A DNA stretch of 64,000 nt from Gnetum montanum (Eukaryota > Streptophyta > Gnetopsida > Gnetales > Gnetaceae). The stretch lies in assembly GCA_015680685.1 (NCBI GenBank), contig MNCI01015561.1, positions 794,057 through 858,056 of the forward strand, given 5' to 3'. The notes below the pieces were generated by a model. The model was given only the letters and a program-made list of their open reading frames with translations, was not told the DNA's origin and did no database searches. Of the stretch, positions 34,561-46,885 are shown in pieces (position 1 is the stretch's first letter; each line of letters begins with the position of its first letter). The position numbers and the translations under genes were made by a program.

Positions 34561-34869
34561 GTATGTCATCATAGGATTGTTGACATAATGTATTATCACC
34601 TACAATGACATACTGCTTCGATCGCTTGCATATGGCATCCTTCTAACTAGCAATCAAGTCTTATGAGGATTCACTATGCATAAGCTAAAATTTGATATAA
34701 TCATACCACTCCTTGGGATGAGCAATATGAATGAAAACCACAAAGGTATCCTTAGTGTTCTGTGTGATTGGAGTAGTGCAATCCATGGTTAAGGTGGGCA
34801 ACTTACTAAACACATCTGATGTCACACTAAGGGCTAATGTTGCAATTTCGTTAGCTATGAAATTTTTCT

Positions 34870-35290
34870 TTCTAGGTATGTGCTAGACATCAACATCTAT
34901 GAATTATTGTAATAACTACTTTCCTAGGTCATAGTAAGGTTGTATGTGCTTAGCTTTACATGCATATACTTTGGTTACTTGGTTAACCATGAGTTGTGAA
35001 TCGACTTTGATGGCTAGGTATCTAATTCCTAGGTCACAAGCTACCATTATCCCTCTTATCAAACCTTCATATTTAGCTATGTTGTTGGTACAAAGGAACC
35101 AAAAATGATAAGAAAAGGGATGGATCTCACTAGATGGGAATGTTACAATGGCAGCAGCACTAGCTCCATGGGTGGTTGAAGCTCCATCAAAGTTCATGAC
35201 TACCTCATAACCCTCAAGTACTTGGGTAACTATGTTAATGTGTTCATTAGAAAACTCAACATCTATGGCTACTTGGTCATCAACAGGTGA
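34870..35290 (-). pseudogene. Second (Tat-type) RNase H of X
   Basis: It reads 'MNFDGASTTHGASAAAIVTF' (catalytic Asp present), 'LCTNNIAKYEGLIRGIMVAC' (Glu), 'IKVDSQLMVNQVTKVYACK' (Asp) and, after stops, 'HIPRKKNFIANEIATLAL', where the fourth acidic residue (usually AD) reads N-E. This domain sits after the RT-linked RNase H and before integrase, the standard Tat order. The E1 element in this window instead has it upstream of RT. Confidence 0.8.
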
Positions 35291-35399
35291 AACTATGAGT
35301 TGTACAACTATAGCTTAACCTTTTGTTGAGTATTTAGAGACATAATACAAGTCAAACTCCATGGTTATGGCTTTCCATCAAGCTATACAACTACTTTGG

Positions 35400-36120
35400 T
35401 AGATGTTGGTGGTTATGGATCTAAGTAGTTATCCTTGTAAATTACATTCACTTGACTTCTAAAGAGGTAGTGTCTCCATTTCTTGAAAGAGAGGACTAGT
35501 AGTAGACAATACTTCTTCTCTTTAGTGCATCAGGTCTCGTGGGCAACTAACACATGGCTAAGGTAGTATACAGGCATTTCTGCACCGTCATCACATTTCT
35601 AATAGAGTAGAAAGCCAATGGATGTATCAAATATGGTGAGATAAATGTAAAATGGTTTACCCTCTTGTGGAGGATATACTATCTGTAGTTGTGTCAACTT
35701 TTGATTAAGGTTTTTAAAGGCCTCTTGGCATTGAGCCGTCCACTCATAGTGAATTCCTTTCTTGAGCAAGTGTTGCATGGGCTATAACTTATCCGTAAGC
35801 CTAGCAATAAAGCTACAAATAAACTATAATCTACCTTGTAATCCCTAAAGCTCCTTAAGATTGGTAGGTGCTATAAATTTGGATATGGCCTTAACTTTAT
35901 CAAGATCTACATGTATCCTTGCTTTTAAAGACTATAAATCCAAGCATCTTACTAGTTTTTACACCCAAGACACACATCTTAGGATTGAGTCTAAGCTCAT
36001 ATTTGAGGCATTGTTTAAGCACCAAGATCTAGGTCATTAGCATGGTCATTGAATATCTAAGAATTAATTACTATGTCATCTACATAATCATTAAGTAAAC
36101 CTAACATGTAATTGAAACAC
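35400..36120 (-). pseudogene. Reverse transcriptase C-terminal part and RNase H of X
   Basis: RT retains the catalytic YVDD (36075-36086, in 'LLNDYVDDIVINS'). After a frameshift it continues 'CLKYELRLNPKMCVLGVKTS' and 'KMLGFIVF'. The linked RNase H reads 'YEWTAQCQEAFKNLNQKL', 'PFYIYLTIFDTSIGFLLY', 'VYYLSHVLVAHET' and 'LVLSFKKWRHYL'. Several TAG stops break it. The sequence upstream of the RT palm is missing from about 36130. Confidence 0.8.
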
Positions 36121-36149
36121 CACAAAATTCTGAGCTTAGTACTTCTCCA

Positions 36150-37197
36150 ACAAGAATCGAGCTAAATCATGATGCTCCCCAGCATGACTGAAGCTTGAGG
36201 GCCTCACAGATAGCTTCAAGTAGAGTCGAAGTCAACAAGAAATGGTTCCCTGGGACCCACAGAAGACTACAATGACATCTGGCATCAAACTTGGCAAATC
36301 TTGAGCTCAAAATACTTGGTTTTCACTAAGTATGCATCTTGTACGCTGGCCTATACATGCCCAGCGTAGAGCCCAGCATATAGCAACTTTTGGGCCCTAA
36401 AAATGAGTCAAGTGGGCTACATGCCACCTAATCGGCTTGGCTTTAGTGCAACCACAACATGACTGTAGGACACGTGTTTCCTCCCTAGGATGAGTTGCAT
36501 TACATCCACTTGGGCTTTGACCAACCCACATAGGCTTCCCATAGGATGAGTTGCATTACATCCACTATGGGTTCTGCGGTTGACATAAAGAGGGTACCAT
36601 GTGCATCGAAGGGGTTGCAAGCTCGATGATGCAAGAGAAAGCAGGGAAATGCAAGGTAAAAGGGGACAAATGCAAGTGGGCTATAGCTAGGTAATAGGGG
36701 TATGCACTCTTGAGTGGTTTAGCCAGTCCAATTGTGCACATCAGAGTAGTGTGATGACTTACTACTACAATGAGATGTGTCTTTGCATGTTTAGCTCTGA
36801 GGCTTCATCCTACAAACATAACTCAAAGAAAGTAAGAAAAAAAATCATATAGCATGAGATGAAAGTAAACTAATGGATGCTAGTGTGCTATAAGTGCTAC
36901 AACAGGTTGGCCAGTTACAAGAGATTAAAGAGCCAGTGAAGGTGCCAGGGCGATGATGTTGTAACTACTCTAGATGATAATGTTACAACTACACCAAATG
37001 ATTATGCTAATGATGAGGGCTCAGAGCACCAAAAAAATTCCCAAGGTCAATAATGCTACTGGTGCAACCTAGAGCTAATAGTGCTAGCAACCATGACAAG
37101 AGCTCTGGAAGGTCAGGTCAACAAAATACTAGAGGGTGATGATGCTATGAATGTTCCAAAGGCCTCTTCTAATGATAGGAAATCCATTCTAGAATTG
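36150..37197. other. Unassigned spacer between X and Y, richer in GC
   Basis: No coding motif was recognised. It should contain the 3' LTR of Y if one survives, since a purine tract lies at 37203-37215, but no clear match to the sequence before the Y primer site was found. It contains a 24-bp direct repeat (36487-36566). Confidence 0.4.
36487..36566. repeat. 24-bp direct repeat, 56 bp apart
   Basis: AGGATGAGTTGCATTACATC followed by CACT occurs at 36487-36510 and 36543-36566 with no mismatch. Confidence 0.9.
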
Positions 37198-37202
37198 TAG
37201 TG

Positions 37203-37215
37203 TCCCTACCCCACC
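37203..37215 (-). other. Possible polypurine tract of Y
   Basis: Minus strand GGTGGGGTAGGGA lies downstream of the minisatellite, as the X tract does. The following bases (CACTACAATTC) do not start with TG, so the LTR boundary is uncertain. Confidence 0.4.
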
Positions 37216-37300
37216 TACAAGATGTGGGTAAATGGCATGAAGTTGGAAGTATTATTACTTGCTTGTTTGTAGAACTATGTGTGTTGAACTATAAACCCAA

Positions 37301-37735
37301 TCTAAGGTCCTAGTAGACTGTATGCTTTACTAGTTTAGGGTCCTAGCAAACCGTGGGCCTAGTTTAAGATCCTAATAGACTATGATGTGCTATTTTATAA
37401 TCCTAGCATACTATTGTGTGCCAGTTTAATGTCATAGCAAATAGTCTATGCCAGTTTATAGTCATAACAGACTATCTTTGCCAGTTTAGCATCATAGCAA
37501 ACGACCTATGCCAGTTTATAGTCATAGTAGACTATGCTATGCTAATTTATAGTCATAGTGGACTATCTATGCTAGTTTATCATCATAGCAAATGATCTAT
37601 GCCATTTTAGCATCATAGCAGATGATGGATGTGGATGCCAATTTAATATCATAGTGGACATGTTGTGCCAGTTTATAGTCATAGTAGAATCACTATGCTA
37701 GTTTATAGTCATAGCAAACTCATGCTCACCTTGCT
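37301..37735. repeat. Minisatellite in the 3' UTR of Y, about 30-bp unit
   Basis: About twelve degenerate units of the form 'GCCAGTTTATAGTCATAGCA' plus GACTATCTAT. The period is 30-31 bp in most units. Variable tandem repeats in the 3' UTR are known from Tat/Ogre elements. Here the same repeat family also lies near both ends of the Y intron. Confidence 0.9.
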
Positions 37736-37839
37736 ATGCCATTGATAAGGCACTATGTGCTATGTGTAGTATGGCCTCAGATACGAGTGGTTCACTGAAT
37801 TGGAAAATTTATTACCATCATAGTCAACAAGCTTGAATG

Positions 37840-38860
37840 CCCCATTTTTATAGGCTTTAACGACTAAGAAAGGCCATTCCCAATAGGCTAAGAATTTGTC
37901 CACAAGTTCACAGATGGTATTGAGGGCTAAGTTCCCTTTCTTGATAAAGTGCTAGTGTTGATTGTGATGGTGTTTTTGCTATTGTGTTTTCTAGTACCAC
38001 TGGATATAATCAAATGTCAGCATACACTCCTCCTCTCTTGAGTCGAGGTTCATGGTTCTCAACTCTTCATTTTGAACCTCATCAATAAAGCTTGAGAGGA
38101 TTACATGAAGCTATGGAACCTATAATTCAAGAGGAAAGATGGCTTTAGACCCATAAACCAAACTATATGGCATCTTACCTATTACAGTTCTTTGTGTCAT
38201 GTAATAAGCCCAGAGTGCGTATATCAAATACTCATGCCATCGCCATTTGTTATTACTAAGAATCTTCTTTAAAAGATTGATGATGACCTTGTTTGTGGCC
38301 TTTGCTTGGTGATTCGCCTATGAGTAGTAGGACAACAAAAAGGAATGTTTGATCCCAAAGTGCTTGCAAAAGGCTTTGTTCTCAACACTACTAAATTTTG
38401 GCCCATTGTTGGGGACTATGGTCATGGGTAAACCAAAATGGATCACTCTATTGTCAAGTATGAATTTGCAAACCTACTATGAGGTTATCTTCTTAAGGGA
38501 AATAGCTTCAACCCACTATAAAATACTCAGTTGTAGTTATAATGAAGCTATGCTTTGTAGAGGATGTAGCCATTATAGGCCCTAGGATGTCCACACCCCA
38601 ATGTTGAAATGGCCACATGATATATATTGTATGTAGTTCAGTAGGTGGCACATGCATTAAGTTGCCATGCTGTTGACATGTGCTCTTAGCTTTGGAGATG
38701 CAATTGTGCTCCATGTAAGGCCAATAGTAGCCTAAGCATCTAATTTTCATTTCCATTTTCCTGGGTCTTATATGGCCTCCCCATAGTCCCTCATAGACTT
38801 AATCAACAATCGTCTACACTTTGCTATCACTAACACATGTCAACAGTACACCATCATAGG
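37840..38860 (-). pseudogene. Integrase of Y
   Basis: The zinc domain reads 'MKIRCLGYYWPYMEHNCISK' and 'KSTCQQHGNL'. The start of the core reads 'MWPFQHWGVDILGPIMATSS' (first Asp present) and 'HSFIITTTEYF'. Beyond 38508 the core is broken by stops and frameshifts; the second Asp and the Glu could not be placed in an intact frame. The C-terminal portion is recognisable mainly by alignment with X. Confidence 0.75.
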
Positions 38861-38879
38861 ATCTACAACATGATGACAT

Positions 38880-39570
38880 AATACCGTGATCACTTTTGCA
38901 CTGCATCCTTTTAGGCAATGGTTAGATGATGTAGAGGTTCATCCTATAGAAGGTATGTCTCAATGTCATTGTACTAGTCTCTACATGGGTTGTACTTACT
39001 ATGGTCATGAATGCAATGTTAGTTGTTTGCATGATAGGCACAATGAAATACACCACCATAGTGGACAAGGCGGAAAACATGTCAGGTGCAATGCTTAAGG
39101 CTAACATCACTAATGCATTGACAATGGCATTTTTGTTGCAAGGCATATGTTGGACATCAATAGTTGCAAATTGCTTAAGTAAACACTTTTCTAGGTCACA
39201 ATAAGATTGCAAGTGTTGAGCTTTACAAGCGTAAACCTCTATGACTTGGTTGACAACCAGTTGCAAATCACCTCAGATTGCTAGGTTTTATATTCCTAGG
39301 TCATGCATTTCTAGGATATCCCAAAGGAGACCTTCGTACTCCACCACATTGTTAGTGCATGGAAATGTAAAATGATACATGGAGGGTCATACCTCCCTAG
39401 AGGGAAACATGATTATGGTAGCAGTGCTACTCCCGTGAGAGGCTGAAGCACCATTGAAGTGTAAAAGTGCCTTGAAGTTGTTAGACACTTGACTTATGCT
39501 AGTGACATGCTCATCCAGAAATTGTAGATCTATTGTTGCTTGATCAATGATTGGGGAGGCCATAACTTAT
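38880..39570 (-). pseudogene. Second (Tat-type) RNase H of Y and linker
   Basis: It reads 'LLHFNGASASHGSSTATII', 'PCTNNVVEYEGLLWDILEM', 'QLVVNQVIEVYACKAQHL' and 'MPCNKNAIVNALVMLAL'. The first catalytic Asp is Asn (FNGA instead of FDGA), and the third is lost (GDLQ at the DSQ position). The Glu is retained. The linker to integrase follows (to 38922). It matches the X domain at 34870-35290. Confidence 0.8.
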
Positions 39571-39639
39571 GTGGCTATTGCTTGACCTTTGGTTAATTCT
39601 TGTGTAATGTAATGCAAGTCAAACTTTGTGGTTATTACT

Positions 39640-40075
39640 TTCCAACGTGCAATGTGATTACTATTGTAAATATTCATTATGATTGCTCAAAGTACATTGC
39701 TTTTGCCAATGAAGTTATCTTGGCTGTAGAAAAGATAGTGCCTCCATTTATTCAATGCAAAAACCAAGGTGAGGTCATTCTTTTCCACATTGTTATACTT
39801 TGCTTCATAGGCAACTACTAGGACCTTTGTACCATCATCGCTTTTGGCAAAGCAAAGAAGTGATGGATGCATCAAAGGTAGCAAGGTAGATGTAGAAAGG
39901 TTTATCTTCTTGTAGAGGGTAAACTATTGGAAGTTGAGCCAACTCCACTCAAAGTTGTCAAATATCTCTTAGCATTAAGCTTTCCACTCAAAGTGGACTC
40001 CCTTTTTGAGCAAGTGTTGCATTGGTTGCAACTTATCAATCAACTATGTGATAAACCTACATATGAATTACAATC
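39640..40075 (-). pseudogene. RT-linked RNase H of Y
   Basis: It reads 'LPIVYPLQEDKPFYIYLATF', 'DASITSLLCQKR' and then 'YEAKYNNVEKNDLTLVFALN' and 'KWRHYLFYSQDNF'. It aligns with X (35430-35770). In-frame stops are present. Confidence 0.75.
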
Positions 40076-41200
40076 TTCCTTATAACCCTTGTAGATCATT
40101 AAGGTTAGCTGGTGGTGCTAAGTTCATAATGATCTTAACCTTATCAAGGTCTACGCGTATGCCTACTTCAAATACTATGAAACTTATCTTGTGGCCTGTC
40201 TTGACACCCAAGACACATTTCTTGGGATTTAACCTAAGTTCATGCTTCAAACAATGTTTGAGCACAAGGTTGAAGTCATTTGTGTGGTCGTGTGATGCCT
40301 TAAACTTAACTTCTATATCGTCAATGTAATCATTAAGTAGGACTAAAAATGTATGTCATGGCTCATTAATAAGTAGATCCTATGTTCTTGAGCCCAAAGG
40401 GCATCATTGTGTAGCAAAATGTACCCCAAGGGGTCATAAAGGTAGTACTAAGCTAGTGGTCTAGGTTGATCCAAATCTAGTTATAACTTGAGAACCCATC
40501 TGTGAAGGATAATAAGGCATGAAAAACCATAGTATTAACTAATTTTTCAATACTAGGTAACGGAAAATCATCTTTAATGATTACCTTTTTCAGGTCTCGA
40601 AAGTCTATGCAAATGCATATGCTGCCATTTTTCTTGGGTACAACCACAATGTTGGAGATCCAATATATATAGTTAATGGCCTAGATGAAACAAGCTTTGT
40701 AGAGCTTACTAATTTCATTGCAAATTACCAATGCCACCTTAGGCCTAACCTTGTGAGCTTTTTGCTTAACTAGTTTTATGCTAGAATCGAAGATTATGTT
40801 GTGTTGCACTACGTAAGGATCTAGTCCTGGCATGTCTTCGTAAGACCATGCAAATGCCTTGACATTATCATTGAGTATTTTTACAATTTTTTTGGCATGT
40901 TAAGGCTCTAACAAAGAACTAAGTTTCAATGTTTTTTCCTTGCCACTAGGTGTTGCTACAAGGATTTCAATGAGAGAATCCTCAGTGACAACACCTGCCT
41001 CTAGATCTAGAGCCCTAACTAGATGGTGTAGCTAGTCTAGCGGTGCCTTTATAGATGTTATGTATTCATCTTAGACTATAGGCTCAAGGTCTAGGCATTG
41101 AGGGTTGATGTATTGTGTGATATTACCATGGGACCCAATTAGGACTATAGGTGAGTGAAGATGCTCGTATGTAGTCATATTCAAAGATCTTGTAATAATC
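40076..41200 (-). pseudogene. Reverse transcriptase of Y (exon 2 of pol)
   Basis: Starting at a splice acceptor (41201), the frame reads 'NMTTYEHLHSPIVLIGSHGN', 'VKAFAWSYEDMPGLDPYVVQ', 'VVVPKKNGSICICIDFRDLK', 'DDFPLPSIEKLVNT', 'SFTDGFSSYN', 'TTFMTPWGTFCYTMMPFGLK' and 'NDYIDDIEVKFK'. The catalytic YIDD lies at 40317-40328. The palm ends with 'HELRLNPKKCVLGVKTG'. This is a nearly full Tat-type RT. It is broken by TAA/TAG stops and a frameshift near the YIDD region. Confidence 0.88.
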
Positions 41201-41337
41201 CTACAAAAGCAACTAGAAAAATGTTAAGCCGCACCTATCTTAGTGAGAGAAATATGCATAGTTAAAGAAAACAATGTAATAAAAATTTTTCCTAAGTACA
41301 TAAATGTGATTTTATTTAAAGGCAAGGGATGTGTGGG

Positions 41338-41430
41338 CCAATTTTAGGCCTTGATAGGTCATGGAGTTGCTAGTTTAAGGTCTTAGTGGATCATGGAGTG
41401 TAGTTTAAGGTCTTAGAAGACCATGGCATG
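41338..41430. repeat. Minisatellite block near the acceptor end of the Y intron
   Basis: Three units of the form 'TAGTTTAAGGTCTTAGxxGACCATGG', related to the 3' UTR minisatellites of X and Y. Confidence 0.7.
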
Positions 41431-43314
41431 CACTAGATGTGTCATTCAAGCAAGGCTTGTAGTGCTTGGAACATAAGTTCAGACTGAATGTTCACTAGTT
41501 AATGAAAAAAATATAAAATTTTTCTAAGTCTAGGATGGCTAGAAAAATCAAAAAATTTTCCAAGTTTGGTGACTACACTCCCACCCAACTATGCTTTGCA
41601 CTATTGAGCATAGTCTTGGGGTAGGTGAAAAAATTAAGTGATCCTAGGGATATAAAAGTGCATTTTACCTTGGGTAAATTTGTCATTGTCAAAGTTGAAA
41701 ATGCAAACTTTCTAAAGCATAAAGTAGTTTGAAGAATGTAGTAGCTAGAATGTAGCACCAAAGTGGACACCAACACCCCAAACTAACCAACGTGGATGAG
41801 GGAGAGTGGACACTAGCACACCTACCACAAGCACACCTGGAGGAGTGAAGGGCACCATCGTCCACCAAGTAACTCTACTATGTTCTTCCCTTGTCATTTC
41901 TTGCACCTTCCTTCCTTCCTACACCTAAGCATTTTATGGGTTTTGGCTTGTTGGTGGCACCCTGCCTTGGTAGGGGCCACCACTATTGTGGCCATGAGGG
42001 TGTGTGCATGGGGAGAGGGTTTCATTTTATGAGGGTTTTTCAAGCAATCGCATGGGGTTCAATGGTTTATCTTGTGGTCGTGGCCACTACGATGGCTAGT
42101 ATGGTTACAAAAAAAAAGAGAGAAAGCCATAGGCCTATGCAAGGTTGGAAAAAAAAGAAAAAAAGTTTCTACTTTTTGTCTGGCATGCAAGGTAGGAGAT
42201 TGGGGTTTTGGTGGCAGCTACCAGAAGCCACTGCCTAGGAGAGTTAAGGGCATGGTAGGGGATTGCCATTTTTCTATGTTTTTTTTTTTGAAAAACTTCC
42301 TAGTTTAACACATGGGCAAGGACGAGGACTATGACAATGGCCAAGATGGCACATCGCCAGGCATGGAAGCCATGTAGTCTTATTTGCTTTATTTTTTTTC
42401 TTTTTTGTAAAATTTCAAAAAAATTTCCCTTCCATAGGGCAGGGTAAGGGTTCAGCGACTGCCCTAAGGCCATCACCCATGAGGTGGGATGTACAAAGGG
42501 CTTAAATCTTTTATTCTCTATTTTGGTGGTGGCCATGGGGGACGTGAGGGTGTAGCATCCTGCAACAGGGACACATAGCCATAGGGGTTGTGGGAGGGGG
42601 CAATGCCAAGGGTGCATTTTCTTTGTTTCATTTTATTTTATTTTTGGTTAGGAAGGGCAAGCAGCATGGGCTAAAACAACATCATCAGTGTGGTCACAAG
42701 GGTTGCAATTGTGGTTGGCACTTCGCATAGGGGGTGTGGTCAAAGCAACTAGTTTTTTAAAAAATTTCTGAAAATTTTGGGGCTACACTTCTTGGGTAGC
42801 ATAGCCAGTAGTTAGAAATTTTTTTTCATAGTCTGGGACTACACTTTGTAGTTCCCAAAAGCATAGTTAATGTTAGTTAGAGTTAGAAAATCTTTTATGT
42901 TTTTTGGACTATGCTCCCAAAGGTAACTTAGAATTAGAAATTTTTTGCAGTTTTCTGGACTATGCTACCAAAAGTTAGAAAAAATTTTGAAATTTTTTTG
43001 AAAAAATGCTAAACTTGTAAGATGCGAAATGCTAATGTTAAATTGCCAAGATGTGCAAACTATAATGCTAAATATGCAAATGTGAAAAACGAAATGCTAA
43101 TGCTATGCGAAACATGTTGTACCCCAATGAGTATTAGGCACATCAAATGTGTTTGTTGATGTACTATACTTGTAAGGCCCCAATGGATCCTAAGATATTT
43201 TTGCTAATTTATGTTATGTGATGTTAATTTATGCTAATCTTAATTTGATGTATCTTTGTCAAAATTTTCATCTAGTGTATACTAATGCCATGTTGATTAT
43301 CTTTGCGGTTGTAG
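41431..43314. other. Intron interior, noncoding, with hairpin-forming motifs
   Basis: No gene recognised. An inverted repeat ACTATGCT...AGCATAGT (41588-41614) and several 'AGTTAGAAATTTTTT'/'ACTATGCT' motifs (42740-42990) resemble the array at 52680-53130 beyond the Y primer site. The open frames at 41891-42308 and 42300-42617 lack motifs. Confidence 0.5.
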
Positions 43315-46300
43315 GATGTTGTTAAAACCTATCCTAGTCATTGTGAAGCTCATTGGCATTCTCTACTACGTGAGCAAGCCTGTGCCCAACACGTTTGCTC
43401 CAGATATGTAGGTGGGTTATTTGGTAATGTGGTTTCAGCTGGGGACATCCAAGTTCCTAGCATTCCTGCTACAGCACTTTAGTATGATTATGTCTTCATA
43501 CTTAGCAGCAAAGACTACAAGTATCATCATTGGGACATTACTACCTAGAGCCAACTAGGACATATTGAGATTTATGTCTGATGAGCCCACTACCAATGAT
43601 GATAGAGCCCAGGCCTTAGGGACACTTGTCCCTTATCCAAGATTTGGTGGATTCTAGAATTTTCTTGCTACAATAAGAGTAACACCCTCTTTATTGCTCT
43701 ACATGTGCATACAGTGTTTTAGAACCCACCTAGAACTATATACTATGTGGAAGGGTAAGTGCTCTTATGATTTTGCATTATGTTTCTTGCTACCAACCCA
43801 TGCTAAGTTTGCTAACCACTAACTACTTATGCTTAATACTATATTTAGAGTTGATAACAAGGGTCTCCATGATGAGGAAGAGGTTCTTTCCTTGACTCAC
43901 ACTACCCTAGAGGTATTCTCCTTTAGTGTAAACATTCAAGAGGTTATCCTTGAATAGTTGGGAGGTGATCTAAAGGATTATCCTAAGTGGTACTCAAAGG
44001 CATTCAAGCAATGCAAGACCTATGATTGGCTTGAAGACGGATGGCCTAGTGGTGAGCTCAACCTCAAAGAGATTCCTACATCACCACCACCTAAATCTCA
44101 CACATCCTTTGTTCTACATAAGTGTTTATCATTTTTTTCTTCTGCTTACTCACATGCACTTGTTGATTTTCCCTTACATGATTTTAACATTTTTTTTGCC
44201 TTTGTTACAACTGCAATTGCTTTGGAAGAGATGATGGTGGTCACCACAGGCTGCACTAAGGTCATCCTCATCATGAAGCATGGTGATGTTGAGGGGACAC
44301 AACATTGGTTGTGTCATAAGGCCTCAAAGGTGTTGACCAGTTAGCTCACATGGGCTAGGCTAATGGACCTATTTTTTGCCCTTAGCCTAAGCATTCTAGT
44401 GGCCAAAATGGTCACCATCATAGACTCCTTTAGCAACAACATTTGCCACTTCATCACCCACATGCATGATGTGAGGGTAGTTTTGGACCTTAATAAAGCC
44501 ATCTTTGATAATCTCTTTGGCCTCCCCACTGATGGACCATTGATCATTGACAAGGCTAATAGAGAGGTGGACCATAAAGGAGAGATTGAGTAGTTGGTAG
44601 CCACCTAGTCTCATAAAGGAATTCTGATTAAAAAGGTGCATGTGCATGAGGTTTGGGAGCTCTACCCTCTCTTTCGTGTTCACACCTTCTCAAAGTTGCT
44701 CTCCTAAGGGAAAATCCTTGGAATTGAGTAGGTATAGATGATGAAGGAGGTGTTTCAGGAGGGTACAAGGTTCAATTGGGCCTCCTACATTACCACTAAA
44801 TGACACGCATAGATCACTAGGCTATACTACAACCTCCAAGCAAGGTCTCACGTACACTTCACATTCTTTGCAACATATCTGCAAAGGTTTGTAGAGCTTC
44901 TAGTGGTTCAAGATAGTGGGCAATGGGTAATGCAAGACTATGAGTCATTTTCTAAGCCTTGGGTGAATCACATGTTAAAAACCACTTGTTGGTAGGACCC
45001 CCCTAGAGGAGATTGATGAGTTGTACTTAGTTACAACCAAAGGTCATCTAGGGTGGTCACACTGTTCTTGTGATAGCATGGGTGAGTGTTTGCCAATTAT
45101 TATTGGGGATGTGGACAAGGCTAACTACTATATTAAGGAAATGGTCAGGTCTTTCAACGAAAAGATCAAGAAATCACACCCAGTGCAGGAGGCTACTCCT
45201 GTAGTTGGATAAGCGGACATCAAGAAGATCTGCCTCAAGATCTCAATCTTGCACACGGATGTTGTAGGTTAGTATATGTATAGATGAATTTTATATTTGC
45301 ACTTTTTTAATGTTTTTTGGCTAAGTTATATTAATGCTAACATGTTATGTTCATAAACTAGGTAAGAGGGTTGTCAAAGCAGCAATGGCAAAGGTGGCCC
45401 CTCCTTAGGATGAGGAGGGGAAAGCACATAAGGAGAAGCTACACAAGGCTATGGACACCTTCCAAAAATTTGAGGTAGATGGGTTGTTCTAGCTCAACGA
45501 GGGTGATTTTACCAACCTTTTTGATTATGTGCCGTTGGGAGATCCCCTTGCTCTCACACCTGAGGGCTTGCTAGGTAAATGTCTTAAATTTCCATTTGTT
45601 GTTGCTATTTTGCTCTTGCATATTTGGTTATTTAATTGTTTCTTATTGCAATGTTGGGTTGTAGCCTCAAATGTACCTATAAGTGGTCCACCATCCACAT
45701 CTACCTACCACATGAAGCTATGGGTAAAGACATCAGATAAGTTTGCCTTCATGGAAGGCATTGTGGAAGACATGGTAGATTGCCTACAAAAGGTAGATCC
45801 TGAGCTCAGTATTGTTGTTTTTCTTTTGTTGCTTTAGCAATTTTGATGCTTAGTTTGTGGCTAATGTTAATTTATTTGTTTCATGCCAACAAGTTCTCAG
45901 CTTTGCTAGGATCCAAGCTGGGTGGTGAAAGTAGATGTTGTCCTTGAGTACCCTTCTAAAGTGGAGCAAGTGCCTTGCCATGTGTACAAGGCAACTAGCA
46001 AGTGCATGCTTTCCTGTGCAAAAGCGTTATCGATCTGTAGGTGCTCAAATTAGCACCTATGGAAATGCATGCACAAACTTTAGGAGAGAGTGGTGGGACA
46101 TGATACAAAGATTGGGGATCTCCAATCCCGATATGACTTCTTGGCAACCCGATCATAGGGAGATAGTACTTGGCAGACCATAGAGATCAACTATGCCAGG
46201 TACTAGTTAGGTATTCAGGGTAAGAATGAGGAAACTCATGAAATCATTAAGTAGTAATTATAGATGGATCTACTTGCCCAGGAAAGTCAAGATTGGAAGA

Positions 46301-46885
46301 ATTTCAGTGCTAAGGTATGAAAGTGGGGGCATACGTAGAAAAACGACAAACACCACTATAAGCGTGAGCGAGATTCATATCTGTAGTAGCTTAAAGAAGA
46401 GTTTGTCAACTACCACCACCTTGAGGTGTTTGTTGAGGCAATTGGTAGGAAATGAACCTTCAAGATATTTACTTACCACACAGTGGTTAGTGGTTCCTTG
46501 AAGAGGGAGATTATCACATCCTCATGGGAGACTTCGTCTACCATCTTTTCTATGTAGCTACCTACATGGACCACCATGGACAAAGGCAAGACCCTCGCAA
46601 GAGTTGACTTTGGCCAAGAGGATTGGAGGCAACTATCTAAGGTTGAGATCCTTTGACATTTGAAGGAGGGCCTTCATAGCCTAGCTCCAAACATGGTCAA
46701 TGTAGGACCCTCTTAGGTTAGTTTTTGTGTTATTTTCATGATTATTGTGTTAATTTGTGTATTGTATTTTCACTAATTGCAAAATTTTTTTGTTGCATTG
46801 CTATCAGACACTAGGCGATGTAACAGGACCCAGTAGTGCAATGTCTGAAAAGAGCCCTCCACACCCACCTAGCATCACTGGTTGA
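43315..46885 (+). pseudogene. Multi-exon antisense gene remnant inside element Y
   Basis: Not a known Gag or Pol protein. The plus strand shows a spliced reading frame with five well-supported introns: 43755-43850, 45268-45361, 45575-45664, 45793-45900 and 46717-46807 (90-108 bp, GT...AG, phases 1,1,1,0,0), plus a likely one near 44122-44230. Joining restores long frames, for example '...TMWKGVDNKGLHDEEEV', '...HTDVVGKRVVKAAMAK' and '...LTPEGLLASNVPISG'. A stretch 'VRVVLDLNKAIFDNLFGLP' (44481-44537) resembles the core of the plant-transposon/envelope-like proteins at 15.5 and 54 kb. Almost all internal stops are TAG at likely Gln positions. A TGA at 46883 could be the genuine end. An upstream exon may exist before the acceptor at 43314. 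Function unknown. Confidence 0.6.

Larger units (their letters stand above)
31776..36120 (-). mobile_element. Tat-like gypsy element X, 3' half only
   Basis: On the minus strand the order is RT C-terminal part, RNase H, second RNase H, integrase zinc domain and core, 3' UTR with minisatellite, polypurine tract and LTR. Everything upstream of the RT palm is missing; sequence homology to element Y stops near 36120. X and Y are close relatives in tandem in the same orientation. Confidence 0.8.

Noticed and set aside
37301-37735. CRISPR-like regular array
   Set aside because: Units are contiguous and degenerate with no unique spacers, and the setting is a plant retroelement 3' UTR. It is a minisatellite.
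43315-46885. Variant genetic code with TAG as Gln
   Set aside because: TAG enrichment is explained by deamination at CAG; other stop types, frameshifts and catalytic-site losses occur too, and the genome is a plant's.
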